From: Flavobacterium hercynium
Lineage (GTDB): Bacteria; Bacteroidota; Bacteroidia; Flavobacteriales; Flavobacteriaceae
Length of the DNA: 64,000 bases
Assembly (NCBI RefSeq): GCF_002217285.1
Contig: NZ_MUGW01000021.1
Coordinates: 1 to 64,000, forward strand
Direction of reading: 5' to 3'
The position numbers were made by a program, and so were the translations under genes. Below are positions 44,720-53,619 of this stretch, piece after piece (positions within the stretch are counted from its first letter, which is position 1; each line of letters begins with the position of its first letter). Under the pieces are notes generated by a model. It made no database searches. It was not told the origin of the DNA and was given only the letters and a program-made list of their open reading frames with translations.

Positions 44720-44814
44720 GTTTTGTTGATTCGTTGATTTGTTTAATCGTTAATTTGATGATTTGCTTAATCGGTTAATCGTTGATTGGGTTAATCGCTG
44801 ATTTGTTTAATCGA
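44720..44814. repeat. Degenerate TTAATCG/TTGATTTG tandem repeat
   Basis: The bases between the LuxE-like and the small membrane-protein genes are made of loose copies of GTTGATTTG and GTTTAATCG. Inverted relatives (CGATTAAAC) occur on the other side of the membrane-protein gene (45134-45172), so the gene is framed by the repeat. Confidence 0.6.
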
Positions 44815-45120
44815 TTAACTTAGTATTACAAATGCAATCATAATAATAAAACTCAAAACAGGTAATAAACTTATACTACCCCAAAGCAGTTTTGTTTTCC
44901 AATTGTAATTTTCTTTTGAAACAAAAATAGCATTTAGTATTCCACACACAAAAGAAAACAAAACAAGAATATAATTGGACATCCATAAAAAATGATATAG
45001 AATTCTAAACTCATGAAATCTATATCTTCCAGAGATATAACCGAAAATCATTCCTGCTATAAAAATTCCACATATAATTAACGCTCTCTTTTGCAACTTA
45101 TTAAATCGAATATTATCCAT
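44815..45120 (-). CDS. Small membrane protein, three helices
   Basis: 101 residues with hydrophobic segments at about 13-30, 45-66 and 79-99, and a basic, cytoplasmic N-terminus (MDNIRFNKLQKR). I do not recognise the family. It is enclosed by TTAATCG-type repeats and lies 42 bases after the tyrS stop on the same strand. It may be a recent insertion or simply a poorly conserved gene. Confidence 0.65.
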   Translation of the reverse strand: MDNIRFNKLQKRALIICGIFIAGMIFGYISGRYRFHEFRILYHFLWMSNYILVLFSFVCGILNAIFVSKENYNWKTKLLWGSISLLPVLSFIIMIAFVILS

Positions 45121-45162
45121 TAAGATTCCAACAATCGATTAAACGACAAAACAAATAATCGA

Positions 45163-46458
45163 TTAAACAACTCTAATCACGAAATAATTCTTCTTTCCAC
45201 TTTGTAACAACACAAACTGATTGTTGATTAAATCATTTGCTGTTAATACAAAATCTTCTTTTATCTTTTCTCTGTTTACAGAAATTGAATTTGCTGTTAA
45301 GGCACGTCTTGCTTCTCCGTTTGATTTAAAGAAACCTGTTTTTTCGTTTAAAACAGTAATAATATCCAATCCGTTCTCTAAGTCTGCTTTTGCAATTTCT
45401 GCCTGAGGAACACCATCAAAAACTTCTAAAAAAGTAGTCTCATCTAATTTCTTCAAGTCATCTGCAGTAGAATTTCCGAACAAAATATTAGAAGCCTGAA
45501 TTGCTTTTTCCAGTTCCTCTTCAGAGTGAACAAAAATTGTAATTTCTTCTGCCAATTTCTTTTGCAAAACTCTTAAATGTGGTGCTGCTTTATGTTCTTC
45601 TATTAAAGCATCAATCGCGTCTTTATCTAAAAAAGTAAAGATTTTGATGTATTTCTCTGCATCAACATCTGTTGAGTTTACCCAAAACTGGTAAAATTTG
45701 TATACTGAAGTTTTATCAGCATCTAACCAAACATTTCCTCCTTCAGATTTTCCGAATTTAGATCCGTCTGCTTTTGTAATTAATGGCGTTGTCAATGCAA
45801 AAGCTTTTGCTCCTTCTCCACCCATTCTGCGCACTAATTCAGTTCCTGTGGTAATATTTCCCCACTGATCAGAACCTCCCATTTGTAAAACGCAGTTGTT
45901 GTTTTTATATAAATGATAAAAATCGTATCCTTGAATCAACTGATAAGTAAACTCTGTAAAAGACATTCCTTCGCCTTCTCCGGCAAATCTCTTTTTCACA
46001 GAATCCTTAGCCATCATATAATTTACGGTGATACGTTTTCCAACTTCACGAGCAAAATCGATAAACGAGAATTCTTTCATCCAGTCATAGTTGTTTACCA
46101 TAACCGGAGCATTTGTATCTTTTGAATTAAAATCTAAGAAACGGGATAATACGCTTTTAATACCTGCAACGTTTTTAGCCAACGTTTCTTCGTTCAGCAA
46201 ATTTCTTTCGTCAGATTTACCAGATGGATCACCAATCATTCCGGTTGCACCACCAACCAAAGCAATAGGCTGATGACCAAAATTCTTTAAATGAACCAAT
46301 AAAATGATCTGAACCATACTACCAATATGTAGTGAATCTGCCGTTGGATCAAAACCTATATATGCCGTTGTTACTTCTTTCAGCAATTGTTCTTCCGTTC
46401 CTGGCATGCTATCGTGATATAACCCGCGCCACTTTAATTCTTCAACTAGATTCTTCAT
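45163..46458 (-). CDS. tyrS: Tyrosyl-tRNA synthetase
   Basis: About 431 residues from [13 protein letters not shown]; the longer in-frame start at 46506 would take in part of the upstream simple repeat and is rejected. Class I synthetase with HIGS in [14 protein letters not shown] (HIGH motif), [14 protein letters not shown], and KFGKS in [13 protein letters not shown] (KMSKS motif). The C-terminal S4-like RNA-binding domain ([18 protein letters not shown]) is intact. It charges tRNA-Tyr. Confidence 0.97.
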   Translation of the reverse strand: MKNLVEELKWRGLYHDSMPGTEEQLLKEVTTAYIGFDPTADSLHIGSMVQIILLVHLKNFGHQPIALVGGATGMIGDPSGKSDERNLLNEETLAKNVAGIKSVLSRFLDFNSKDTNAPVMVNNYDWMKEFSFIDFAREVGKRITVNYMMAKDSVKKRFAGEGEGMSFTEFTYQLIQGYDFYHLYKNNNCVLQMGGSDQWGNITTGTELVRRMGGEGAKAFALTTPLITKADGSKFGKSEGGNVWLDADKTSVYKFYQFWVNSTDVDAEKYIKIFTFLDKDAIDALIEEHKAAPHLRVLQKKLAEEITIFVHSEEELEKAIQASNILFGNSTADDLKKLDETTFLEVFDGVPQAEIAKADLENGLDIITVLNEKTGFFKSNGEARRALTANSISVNREKIKEDFVLTANDLINNQFVLLQSGKKNYFVIRVV

Positions 46459-46482
46459 TTTTAAAATAATTTGTGCAAATGT

Positions 46483-46690
46483 AATCAATGTCAATATCAA
46501 TATCAAAAAGCAATGGAAATTTCAATGACAATGGCAATAGCAATGGCAAAAAACAATAGCAATATCAAAAAGCAATGGCAATGGCAATGGCAATATGCAA
46601 TGTCAATGGCAATGGCAATATGCAATGTCAATGTCAAAAAACAATAACAATATCAATATGAAAAGCAATAACAACTTCAATACGCAAAAA
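46483..46690. repeat. Degenerate hexanucleotide microsatellite (CAATGG/CAATGT/CAATAT)
   Basis: About 200 bases of near-continuous six-base periodicity with the form CAATnn, interrupted by CAAAAAA spacers. Purest part at 46573-46630, where CAATGG runs alternate with CAATATG. It lies immediately upstream of tyrS. Confidence 0.85.
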
Positions 46691-46754
46691 GTATAACAAA
46701 AGTGATTCAAATCACATTCCTAGGTATAATCAGACTAAGACCATGTTGTTTGCA

Positions 46755-46885
46755 GCTCAGCAACTTTATAACTTTATAAAAACCTTTGCACCTTTGTAAC
46801 TCAGAACCTTTGTAGCTTTACAAAAAAAACCTTTGCAACTTTGCAACTCTACTAACTTTGTAACTTTACAAAAAACCTTATCTTT
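46755..46885. repeat. AACCTTTGnAACTTTG-type intergenic repeat
   Basis: Loose copies of ACCTTTG(C/T)AACTTTG(T)AAC recur about every 15-25 bases up to the start of the epimerase gene. A -7-like TATCTTTA (46877-46884) at its end would place transcription near the ATG. Confidence 0.6.
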
Positions 46886-46890
46886 ACAAA

Positions 46891-47892
46891 ATGATATTAG
46901 TAACAGGAGGAACTGGTTTAGTGGGTGCGCATTTATTACTTCATTTAGTTGAAAATGGAGAAAATGTTCGGGCAATATACCGCAGCCAAAATAATATTCA
47001 AAAAACTAAATCTATTTTTGAACTTTATAAAAAAGGAGATTTATTTCAAAAGATCTCTTGGTTTGAAGCTGACATCCTTGACATTCCTGCCCTCGAAATT
47101 GCCTTTACCGATATTGAATATGTTTATCACTGCGCTGCGTTAATTTCTTTTGATCCGAAAGATGAAGATAAACTACGAAAAACAAATATTGAAGGAACGG
47201 CCAATATGGTTAATTTTTCGATTGCTTACGGCATAAAGAAATTTTGCTTTGTAAGTTCTATTGCCGCTTTGGGCGATTTAGCAGCTCACGAAACTTCTAT
47301 AACGGAAAAAACTGAATGGAATCCCGAAAAACCGCACAGTGATTACGCCATTTCTAAATATGGTGCGGAAATGGAGGTTTGGCGTGGACTTCAGGAAGGT
47401 TTGGATGTTATTATCATTAATCCGGGTGTTATTCTGGGGCCAATTCCTACTGCAAAAATCTGTGCACAAGGAAGTGCTGAACTTTATACAAAAGTCGCAA
47501 ACGGACTTTCGTTTTATACCTTAGGAAGTACTGGTTTTATTTCTGTAACAGATGTGATCAGGATTGCATTTGAATTAATGAAAAGCGATATTAAAAATGA
47601 ACGCTTTACTTTAATCGCAGATAACATTGTTTTTAAAGATATTCTAAACACTATAGCCGAAGCTTTGAAAGTAAAAAAACCAAACATTCATGCAAAACCT
47701 TTATTCATGAATTTTCTATGGATTGCTGACGGGATATTTTCTACATTATTTTTTCAGAAAAGACGTTTAACGAAAGCAACTGCAAAAGCTTCTTATTCTA
47801 ACAATCTGTATTCTAATGAAAAAATAAAAACCGCTCTGGGAACGGTTTTTTTAGATGTACATCAATACATAAAAGATATATCGAGGTTTTAA
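46891..47892 (+). CDS. NAD-dependent epimerase/dehydratase family protein
   Basis: A 333-residue extended short-chain dehydrogenase. The NAD-binding motif is VTGGTGLVGAHLL (about 4-16), the acidic DILD follows, and the catalytic pair appears as S in FVSSIAALG and YAISK at about 151-155. It resembles dihydroflavonol-reductase-like and sugar-epimerase-like SDRs; the substrate is unknown. It converges with the DUF4296 gene with one base between stops. Confidence 0.9.
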   Translation: MILVTGGTGLVGAHLLLHLVENGENVRAIYRSQNNIQKTKSIFELYKKGDLFQKISWFEADILDIPALEIAFTDIEYVYHCAALISFDPKDEDKLRKTNIEGTANMVNFSIAYGIKKFCFVSSIAALGDLAAHETSITEKTEWNPEKPHSDYAISKYGAEMEVWRGLQEGLDVIIINPGVILGPIPTAKICAQGSAELYTKVANGLSFYTLGSTGFISVTDVIRIAFELMKSDIKNERFTLIADNIVFKDILNTIAEALKVKKPNIHAKPLFMNFLWIADGIFSTLFFQKRRLTKATAKASYSNNLYSNEKIKTALGTVFLDVHQYIKDISRF

Positions 47893-47893
47893 C

Positions 47894-48406
47894 CTATTTT
47901 TTCTTAGCACCAAATCCTCTTCTTTTTCTTAAAGAATCAGTCAGTACTTTTCTTATTGAATCTTCTTTCGTTAATTTTACTGCTGTCGGTTTTGCAGGAG
48001 AAGCTGCTTTTATACTATCTTTCTTTTTCTTGCTTTCTTTTGCAGCCTTCTTCTTCTCTTCGATTTTTACTAAAGTATCTGCCTTTTTTTGCTCTTTTTC
48101 TAAGCGGTGCGAAATCTCGTCAAACATATCTTTGTACGTCTCGTAATTAGAAGCATAATAGATGTTGCTTTGCGCGAATTGCAAACTGTCCACTTTATAT
48201 TTTTGCAGCACAAATCTTTTTGTACTGGTATCATTTGAGTCCAGCGAAAGAGGATTGTTATATTTTATAGCTTCCAGCAAAGCTAAATCGCACATAATAT
48301 CAACCATTTTTCCTCTTTCTATAAGTTTCTTAGGCTCATGAATAAGCTCCTTTTTACAACTTACAGCAAGAAACAAAACCAATATTACGATTAAAAAGTT
48401 CTTCAT
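47894..48406 (-). CDS. DUF4296 lipoprotein
   Basis: About 170 residues from MKNFLIVILVLF; an earlier in-frame start at 48424 overlaps dihydroorotase by 11 bases. Signal peptide with lipobox AVSC. The DUF4296 part (about 25-110) includes GKMVDIMCDLALLEAIKYN and YKVDSLQFAQSNIYYASN. A Lys-rich, coiled-coil-like tail follows (KKAAKESKKKKDSIKA and RKRRGFGAKKK). The domain is found in Bacteroidota without a known role. It is the last gene of a three-gene minus-strand unit with dihydroorotase and the mannosyltransferase. Confidence 0.88.
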   Translation of the reverse strand: MKNFLIVILVLFLAVSCKKELIHEPKKLIERGKMVDIMCDLALLEAIKYNNPLSLDSNDTSTKRFVLQKYKVDSLQFAQSNIYYASNYETYKDMFDEISHRLEKEQKKADTLVKIEEKKKAAKESKKKKDSIKAASPAKPTAVKLTKEDSIRKVLTDSLRKRRGFGAKKK

Positions 48407-48413
48407 TTCTGTT

Positions 48414-49754
48414 TTATCTATCAAATAATAATCTCTTTCCTTTGCGAATGTCTTTTACCTTAAAATTATTATAAACCAACTCACCATTTACAAACGTATG
48501 TGTGATTCTTGATTTAAAAGTATAATTTTCAAAAGGAGACCAACCGCATTTAGACAGAATATTTTCCGGCTTAACACTCCATGGTAAACTTGGATTTACA
48601 ATTACTAAATCGGCAAAGTAACCTTCTTTAATAAAACCTCTTTTCTCAATTTTGAAAATCTTTGCCGGATTGTGACACATTTTCTCTACAATCTTCTCCA
48701 CTGTAATTTTACCTTGGTGATGTGCTTCAAACAAAGCAACAACAGCATGTTGTACTAACGGTCCTCCAGAAGGAGCATTAAGATACGACTGGCTTTTTTC
48801 TTCTTTTGTATGAGGTGCGTGATCTGTTGCAATAACATCTATACGCCCGTCATTTAAAGCTTTCCAAAGTTCTTTTCTGTCGTCAGCAGTTTTAACAGCA
48901 GGATTCCATTTTATGAAATTGCCTTTTGTTTTATAATCTTCATCTGTAAACCAAAGATGGTGTACACAAACCTCTGCGGTAATTTTTTTATCTTCTAATG
49001 GAATTTTATTGGTAAAAAGTTCCATTTCTTTTGCTGTCGAAAGATGAAAGATATGCAAGCGCGCTCCTGTTTTCTTTGCCAGCGCCACCGCTTTTGATGA
49101 TGAAATATAACATGCCTCGGCACTGCGGATCAAATGATGTGCTGTTACAGGAACATCATCACCATATTGCTCTTTGAAGGTAGCCAGGTTATTTTTTATT
49201 GTTGTTTCATCTTCACAATGAACTGCAATTAACATTGGAGTACTTGAAAATATTTTCTCTAAAGTTGCTTCGTTATCAACCAGCATGTTTCCTGTCGAAG
49301 AACCTAAAAAGATTTTTATTCCCGCAACGTTTTTCGGATTCGTTTTTAGAACTTCTTCAAGGTTATCATTGGTTGCTCCCATCATGAACGAATAATTCGC
49401 AAATGATTTTACAGCAGCTATTTGATATTTTTCTTCTAAAATTTCCTGAGTAACGGCATTTGGAACTGTATTCGGCTGCTCGATAAAAGAGGTAATACCG
49501 CCGGCAACAGCAGCACGTGATTCTGATTCGATATCGCCTTTGTGTGTTAATCCCGGTTCTCTAAAATGCACTTGATCGTCAATAGCACCCGGAATCAAAT
49601 AATTCCCTTCGGCATCAATAACAATACAATCTGAAGTTTTTAGGCTTATGCTATCTGAAATCTCAACAATTAAGTCGTTTTCAACCAGGACATCTCCTTC
49701 AAAAATAGATCCTTCGTTTACAATTTTAGCATTTTTAATTAAAATCCTATTCAT
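48414..49754 (-). CDS. pyrC: Dihydroorotase
   Basis: A 446-residue cyclic amidohydrolase of the type I dihydroorotase class. Zinc ligands are in DDQVHFREPG (the usual DxHxH appears as DQVHF), HCEDE and the HHL region. The catalytic Asp is in ATDHAPHT. It closes carbamoyl-aspartate to dihydroorotate in pyrimidine synthesis. In the motif after PGAIDD the first histidine of the HxH pair is replaced by Q (QVH), a variant seen in Bacteroidota copies and worth noting. It starts 10 bases after the mannosyltransferase stop. Confidence 0.9.
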   Translation of the reverse strand: MNRILIKNAKIVNEGSIFEGDVLVENDLIVEISDSISLKTSDCIVIDAEGNYLIPGAIDDQVHFREPGLTHKGDIESESRAAVAGGITSFIEQPNTVPNAVTQEILEEKYQIAAVKSFANYSFMMGATNDNLEEVLKTNPKNVAGIKIFLGSSTGNMLVDNEATLEKIFSSTPMLIAVHCEDETTIKNNLATFKEQYGDDVPVTAHHLIRSAEACYISSSKAVALAKKTGARLHIFHLSTAKEMELFTNKIPLEDKKITAEVCVHHLWFTDEDYKTKGNFIKWNPAVKTADDRKELWKALNDGRIDVIATDHAPHTKEEKSQSYLNAPSGGPLVQHAVVALFEAHHQGKITVEKIVEKMCHNPAKIFKIEKRGFIKEGYFADLVIVNPSLPWSVKPENILSKCGWSPFENYTFKSRITHTFVNGELVYNNFKVKDIRKGKRLLFDR

Positions 49755-49764
49755 CGTTATGGGT

Positions 49765-50490
49765 TTATAATGTATTGACTAATTTTTTTAATCGAAGTGA
49801 AATCACACCAAGAATAGCTTCTTTTATAATGGCATTACTCATTTTTGAGACACCTTTAGTTCTATCTGTAAAAATGATTGGAACTTCGGTAATATTAAAT
49901 TTTGCGCAATAGGTTCTGTATTTCATTTCAATCTGAAACGCATAACCAACAAATTTTATTTTATGAAGTCCTATCTTTTCTAAGACTTCTCTTCTATAAC
50001 AAACAAAACCCGCTGTAGCATCATGAATTTTCATTCCCGTGATAAATTTCACGTATACCGAAGCAAAGTAAGACATCAACACACGGCTTAAAGGCCAGTT
50101 TACAACATTTACGCCTGTTACATAACGGGAACCAATCGCTAAATCAGCTCCTCCAAAATGACAGGCATCAAATAATTTTTCAAGATCGTTTGGATTGTGT
50201 GAAAAATCAGCATCCATCTCGAAAATATAATTATACTGACGCTCCAATGCCCATTTAAAACCGTGAACATAAGCCGTTCCCAATCCTGCTTTTTTAGCTC
50301 TTTTTTCTAAAAATAATCTATCAGGAAATTCTTCCTGCAACGCAACTACTTTATCTGCAGTATGGTCCGGAGAATTATCATCAATAATTAACAGATGAAA
50401 GGGTTTATGTTGAGAAAGAACAGCTCTAACTATACTTTCTATGTTCTCAATTTCGTTATAGGTGGGAATTATGACAATACAATCATTCAT
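49765..50490 (-). CDS. Polyprenol-phosphate mannosyltransferase (GT2)
   Basis: About 241 residues from MNDCIVIIPTYNE; a longer in-frame start at 50508 is less likely. The GT-A fold has DDNSPDHT for nucleotide binding, the metal-binding EMDADFSHNP, and GSRYVTGVNVVNWPLSR. It transfers mannose from GDP-mannose to polyprenyl phosphate, giving the donor for membrane-linked glycosylation. No membrane domain is fused, so it is the soluble Dpm1 type. It is first in the unit with dihydroorotase and DUF4296. Confidence 0.93.
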   Translation of the reverse strand: MNDCIVIIPTYNEIENIESIVRAVLSQHKPFHLLIIDDNSPDHTADKVVALQEEFPDRLFLEKRAKKAGLGTAYVHGFKWALERQYNYIFEMDADFSHNPNDLEKLFDACHFGGADLAIGSRYVTGVNVVNWPLSRVLMSYFASVYVKFITGMKIHDATAGFVCYRREVLEKIGLHKIKFVGYAFQIEMKYRTYCAKFNITEVPIIFTDRTKGVSKMSNAIIKEAILGVISLRLKKLVNTL

Positions 50491-50580
50491 TTTTTTGCGT
50501 AATTTCATGGCAAAAGTAAACTTTTTATGCCATTTGATTCATAATAAATCTATAATAAAAGTATTGACACAAAAAATTAC

Positions 50581-50588
50581 TAATTTTG
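50581..50588 (+). promoter_or_regulatory. -7 element just before the DUF4271 gene
   Basis: TAATTTTG matches TAnnTTTG only 7 bases before the ATG at 50596, so the mRNA could be nearly leaderless. A TTG lies 14 bases upstream, closer than usual. Confidence 0.4.
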
Positions 50589-50595
50589 TACCGCT

Positions 50596-51264
50596 ATGAT
50601 AGAACACCTTAATCCCCGAATTATCGAGAACAAAGACTGGGCAACATTTTTATTTGTGTTGGCCTTTGCTCTTATTGCTATTACAAAATCAGCATACGAA
50701 ACGAGATTTAGCGAGTTTAGCAGATTAATTGTTTCTGATAAATACGCCAAAATTTATCGTGACACCAGCAATCTGAAAGGAAGTTTTATTGTTGGATTAT
50801 TTTTTGTGCAGATTATCTCTTTTTCTTTTTTCATTTTAATGATTATGCATGCTTTTGGGTATGCCGAAAAAACAGATTGGGTTCTATTTATTCAAATCGC
50901 GACTTTCCTTCTTTATTTTATTCTGGCGAAATATTTATTAGAAAAAATTGTGGCCACTTCTTTCAATATTGAAGAATTTATCGACACTCTTAACCTTCAA
51001 AAGGCAACATACAGAACTTACATAGGTGTATTAATCCTTCCTTTTAATGCAATTTTGTTTTATCACGACGGTATTCCAAAAAGTGTACTGCTTGTAATCA
51101 TTGGTATTGCGCTTTGTATAAGTCTATTCTCATACTTTATTTCAATTAAAACGCATCAAAATATAATATTGAGCAAGTTATTTTATTTTATTTTATATCT
51201 TTGCGCTCTTGAAATAGCCCCTTATTATTTCATATATTATTGGATAAGTAAAGAGGTGGCTTAG
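50596..51264 (+). CDS. DUF4271 integral membrane protein
   Basis: 222 residues with six to seven hydrophobic segments. The N-terminal region (NPRIIENKDWATFLFVLAFALI) and later FYFILYLCALEIAPYYFIYYWI are typical of DUF4271, a Bacteroidota-specific membrane family of unknown function. It is followed after 14 bases by hemD, an arrangement I associate with this phylum, so the two probably form an operon. Confidence 0.88.
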   Translation: MIEHLNPRIIENKDWATFLFVLAFALIAITKSAYETRFSEFSRLIVSDKYAKIYRDTSNLKGSFIVGLFFVQIISFSFFILMIMHAFGYAEKTDWVLFIQIATFLLYFILAKYLLEKIVATSFNIEEFIDTLNLQKATYRTYIGVLILPFNAILFYHDGIPKSVLLVIIGIALCISLFSYFISIKTHQNIILSKLFYFILYLCALEIAPYYFIYYWISKEVA

Positions 51265-51278
51265 TAAATGTTTATAAT

Positions 51279-52028
51279 ATGAAAGTGAAAACAATTTTGG
51301 TGTCACAGCCTGAACCTAAAGTGGAAAATTCTCCTTACTTTGAGCTCCAACAAAAACACAAAATAAAAATTGATTTCAGACCATTTATTCATGTGGAAGG
51401 GGTTAACGCAAAAGAGATTAGATTACAAAAAATTGATCTAAATCATTACACTGCGATTATTTTGACAAGCCGTAATGCGGTAGATCATTTTTTCAGAGTA
51501 GCCGATGAAATGCGCTACAAAGTTCCTGAAGGACTGAAATATTTTTGTCAATCAGAAGCCGTTGCGTTTTACCTGCAAAAATATGTAGTCTACAGAAAAC
51601 GTAAAATTTACGTTGGAGCAAAAGATTTTGCTGATTTATCTCCTTTGATCAAAAAGTACAAAGACGAAAAATTCCTGCTTCCTGCATCTGATCAATTAAA
51701 TGCTGACGCTCCTGTAACTTTGAATGGCTTAAAAGTAGATTGGACTCAAGCGGTTTTTTACAAAACAGTAATGAGTGACTTATCTGATTTAGCAGACGTT
51801 TATTATGATGTTCTGGCGTTTTTTAGCCCAACTGGAATTAAATCATTATTTAAAAACTTCCCTGATTTCAAACAAAACGAAACCAGAATTGCGGTTTTTG
51901 GAAGCACTACTCAAAAAGAGGCTTTAGATTACGGATTAAGAATTGATATTCTTGCACCAACACCTGAAACACCTTCGATGACAATGGCTTTAGAAAAATA
52001 CATTAGCGAAGCAAACAAAGGAAAATAA
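51279..52028 (+). CDS. hemD: Uroporphyrinogen-III synthase
   Basis: 249 residues with the bilobal HemD fold. Recognisable parts are ILTSRNAVDHFFRVADEM, YFCQSEAVAFYLQKY, FLLPASDQLNADAP and the last-lobe AFFSPTGIKSLFKNFP...IAVFGSTTQKEALDYGLRIDILAPTPETPSM. It closes hydroxymethylbilane with D-ring inversion in haem synthesis. HemD is poorly conserved, but these motifs are clear. A terminator follows. Confidence 0.9.
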   Translation: MKVKTILVSQPEPKVENSPYFELQQKHKIKIDFRPFIHVEGVNAKEIRLQKIDLNHYTAIILTSRNAVDHFFRVADEMRYKVPEGLKYFCQSEAVAFYLQKYVVYRKRKIYVGAKDFADLSPLIKKYKDEKFLLPASDQLNADAPVTLNGLKVDWTQAVFYKTVMSDLSDLADVYYDVLAFFSPTGIKSLFKNFPDFKQNETRIAVFGSTTQKEALDYGLRIDILAPTPETPSMTMALEKYISEANKGK

Positions 52029-52063
52029 TCCTGTTTACAATATTCCCGATTTTTATCGGCACT

Positions 52064-52107
52064 AAAATTCCAAAATCTAACGACATACTGTTGGATTTTG
52101 GAATTTT
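52064..52107 (+). terminator. Terminator after hemD
   Basis: AAAATTCCAAAATC (52064-52077) pairs with 52094-52107; T-rich run follows to 52114. Confidence 0.85.
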
Positions 52108-52185
52108 TCTTTTTAAATCATTTTGATTACATTTGATTTACAACTAAAACCAAAAAACCAAAATTAGTTTCAAATTGCAATTCAC

Positions 52186-52656
52186 ATGAAAATCAACTCG
52201 CTCTTAATTGAAATCGACGGAATCGACAAAGAAATACTTCGCTATCTCATGGACGATGCCCGTAAACCTATTTTACAAATCGCCAATAAAATAGGAATCT
52301 CCGGAGCTGCTATTCATCAGCGTTTGAAAAAACTGGAACAATCCGGTGTTATATCGGGATCTAAATTTACTGTAAACCCAAAAGTACTAGGCTACAATAC
52401 AATGGCATTCGTGGGCGTTTATCTCGATAAAGCTTCCCGAAATTCAGAAGCCGTAAAAGATTTAAAAAAAATACCCGAAGTTCTAGAATGTCATTACACA
52501 ACCGGAAACTGGTCTGTTTTGATTAAAATTATTTGTCGCGATAACGAGCACTTAATGCAGCTTCTAAACACTAAAATACAAGCCATCGAAGGTGTATCAA
52601 GAACAGAAACTTTTATATCATTAGATCAGCAAATTGATAGGCAGATTCAACTATAG
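52186..52656 (+). CDS. Lrp/AsnC-family transcriptional regulator
   Basis: 156 residues. The N-terminal winged HTH (about 10-60: IDKEILRYLMDDARKPILQIANKIGISGAAIHQRLKKL) is followed by a C-terminal RAM/ACT-like domain (GYNTMAFVGVYLD...VLECHYTTGNWSVLIKIICRDNEHL). Such proteins form octamers and sense amino acids. No amino-acid gene is directly adjacent, so the target is not indicated. A short tandem repeat and a terminator follow. Confidence 0.94.
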   Translation: MKINSLLIEIDGIDKEILRYLMDDARKPILQIANKIGISGAAIHQRLKKLEQSGVISGSKFTVNPKVLGYNTMAFVGVYLDKASRNSEAVKDLKKIPEVLECHYTTGNWSVLIKIICRDNEHLMQLLNTKIQAIEGVSRTETFISLDQQIDRQIQL

Positions 52657-52684
52657 ATTGTTAGATTGTTAGATTGTTGGACTA
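52653..52684. repeat. TTAGATTGT tandem repeat
   Basis: Three near-perfect copies of a nine-base unit directly after the Lrp-like stop codon, followed by looser ATTGAAAGATT-type repeats to about 52735. Confidence 0.6.
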
Positions 52685-52769
52685 CTTAGATTATTTTGAT
52701 TGAAAAATTGAAGAATTAAAAGATTGAAAGATTTAACGAATAAACAGATAAACGATTCAACAACAAACA

Positions 52770-52797
52770 AAAAGCCCGATTAAAAAATCGGGCTTTT
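52770..52797. terminator. Bidirectional terminator
   Basis: AAAAGCCCGATT (52770-52781) pairs with AATCGGGCTTTT (52786-52797) between the convergent Lrp-like and zinc-peptidase genes. Confidence 0.88.
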
Positions 52798-52840
52798 GTT
52801 TTAAATTGACTAATTATCTAATTAGCATATTATCTAATTC

Positions 52841-53527
52841 TTAATTCCTTCTGCTTCCAGAATAAATGGAAATATAATACAGCAGCGTTGCAATTGATCC
52901 TATGGCGGCAACAACATACGTTCTTGCAGCCCATTTTAATGCATCTTTAGCACCTGCCTGCTCTTCTTTTGTCAGCATGTGTTTATTTTCCAACCAGGCT
53001 AACGCTCTGTTACTCGCATCGTATTCTACTGGTAACGTTACAATCGTAAACAAAGTTGTCGCAGCAAAAATGATGATTCCGATTAGCAATAACTGAGGAA
53101 AAGCATTAATCATTAAAATCCCTGCAATTAAAATCCATTGTACATAATTAGAGGCAACACTTACGATTGGTACTAATTTAGAACGCAGCGTAAGCCATTC
53201 GTAACCTATTGAATGTTGTACCGCGTGACCACATTCGTGCGCCGCAACAGCAGCCGCAGCCGCATTACGATGATTGTAAACAGCTTCACTTAAATTTACG
53301 GTTTTATCAGACGGATTATAGTGATCGGTCAATTGACCCGGAGTCGAAATAACGCGAACATCTGTAATTCCGTTATCGGCTAGCATTTTTTCAGCAATTT
53401 CTGCGCCGCTCATTCCGTTTCTTAATTGCAATTTAGAGTATAATTCGAATTTACTTTTCAGCTTCGAACTGACCAGCCAGCTGAATAACATAATTGCTCC
53501 TGCAATAATTAAATAGTCTATTCTCAT
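52841..53527 (-). CDS. YugP-type zinc metallopeptidase, membrane-bound
   Basis: About 228 residues from MRIDYLIIAGAIMLF; the upstream in-frame start at 53569 adds 14 polar residues and is rejected. An N-terminal helix is followed by RNGMSGAEIAEKMLADNGI and then HECGHAVQH, the HEXXH zinc motif, and further membrane helices near 125-165 and 205-225. It belongs to the neutral zinc metallopeptidase family typified by YugP. Substrates are not known. Confidence 0.92.
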   Translation of the reverse strand: MRIDYLIIAGAIMLFSWLVSSKLKSKFELYSKLQLRNGMSGAEIAEKMLADNGITDVRVISTPGQLTDHYNPSDKTVNLSEAVYNHRNAAAAAVAAHECGHAVQHSIGYEWLTLRSKLVPIVSVASNYVQWILIAGILMINAFPQLLLIGIIIFAATTLFTIVTLPVEYDASNRALAWLENKHMLTKEEQAGAKDALKWAARTYVVAAIGSIATLLYYISIYSGSRRN

Positions 53528-53619
53528 ATCTTTAGTTTTATTTGATTGATTATTAAAGTTACAAAACAAACTACAATTTCTGAACCAAATTAAAAAAATG
53601 TCATTTTGGCATTCTGGAT

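Larger units (their letters stand above)
46459..46890. other. Gene-less repeat-rich region before tyrS and the epimerase gene
   Basis: 432 bases between divergent genes. It is made of two simple-sequence blocks: a CAATGG/CAATAT hexanucleotide block (46483-46690) and an AACCTTTGCAACTTTG-like block (46755-46885). Between them (46691-46754) I see nothing specific. The promoters of both tyrS and the epimerase gene must lie within or between the repeats. Confidence 0.7.

Noticed and set aside
46483..46690. CRISPR array
   Set aside because: The repeat unit is six bases and contiguous, with no spacers, and no cas genes are near. It is a degenerate microsatellite.
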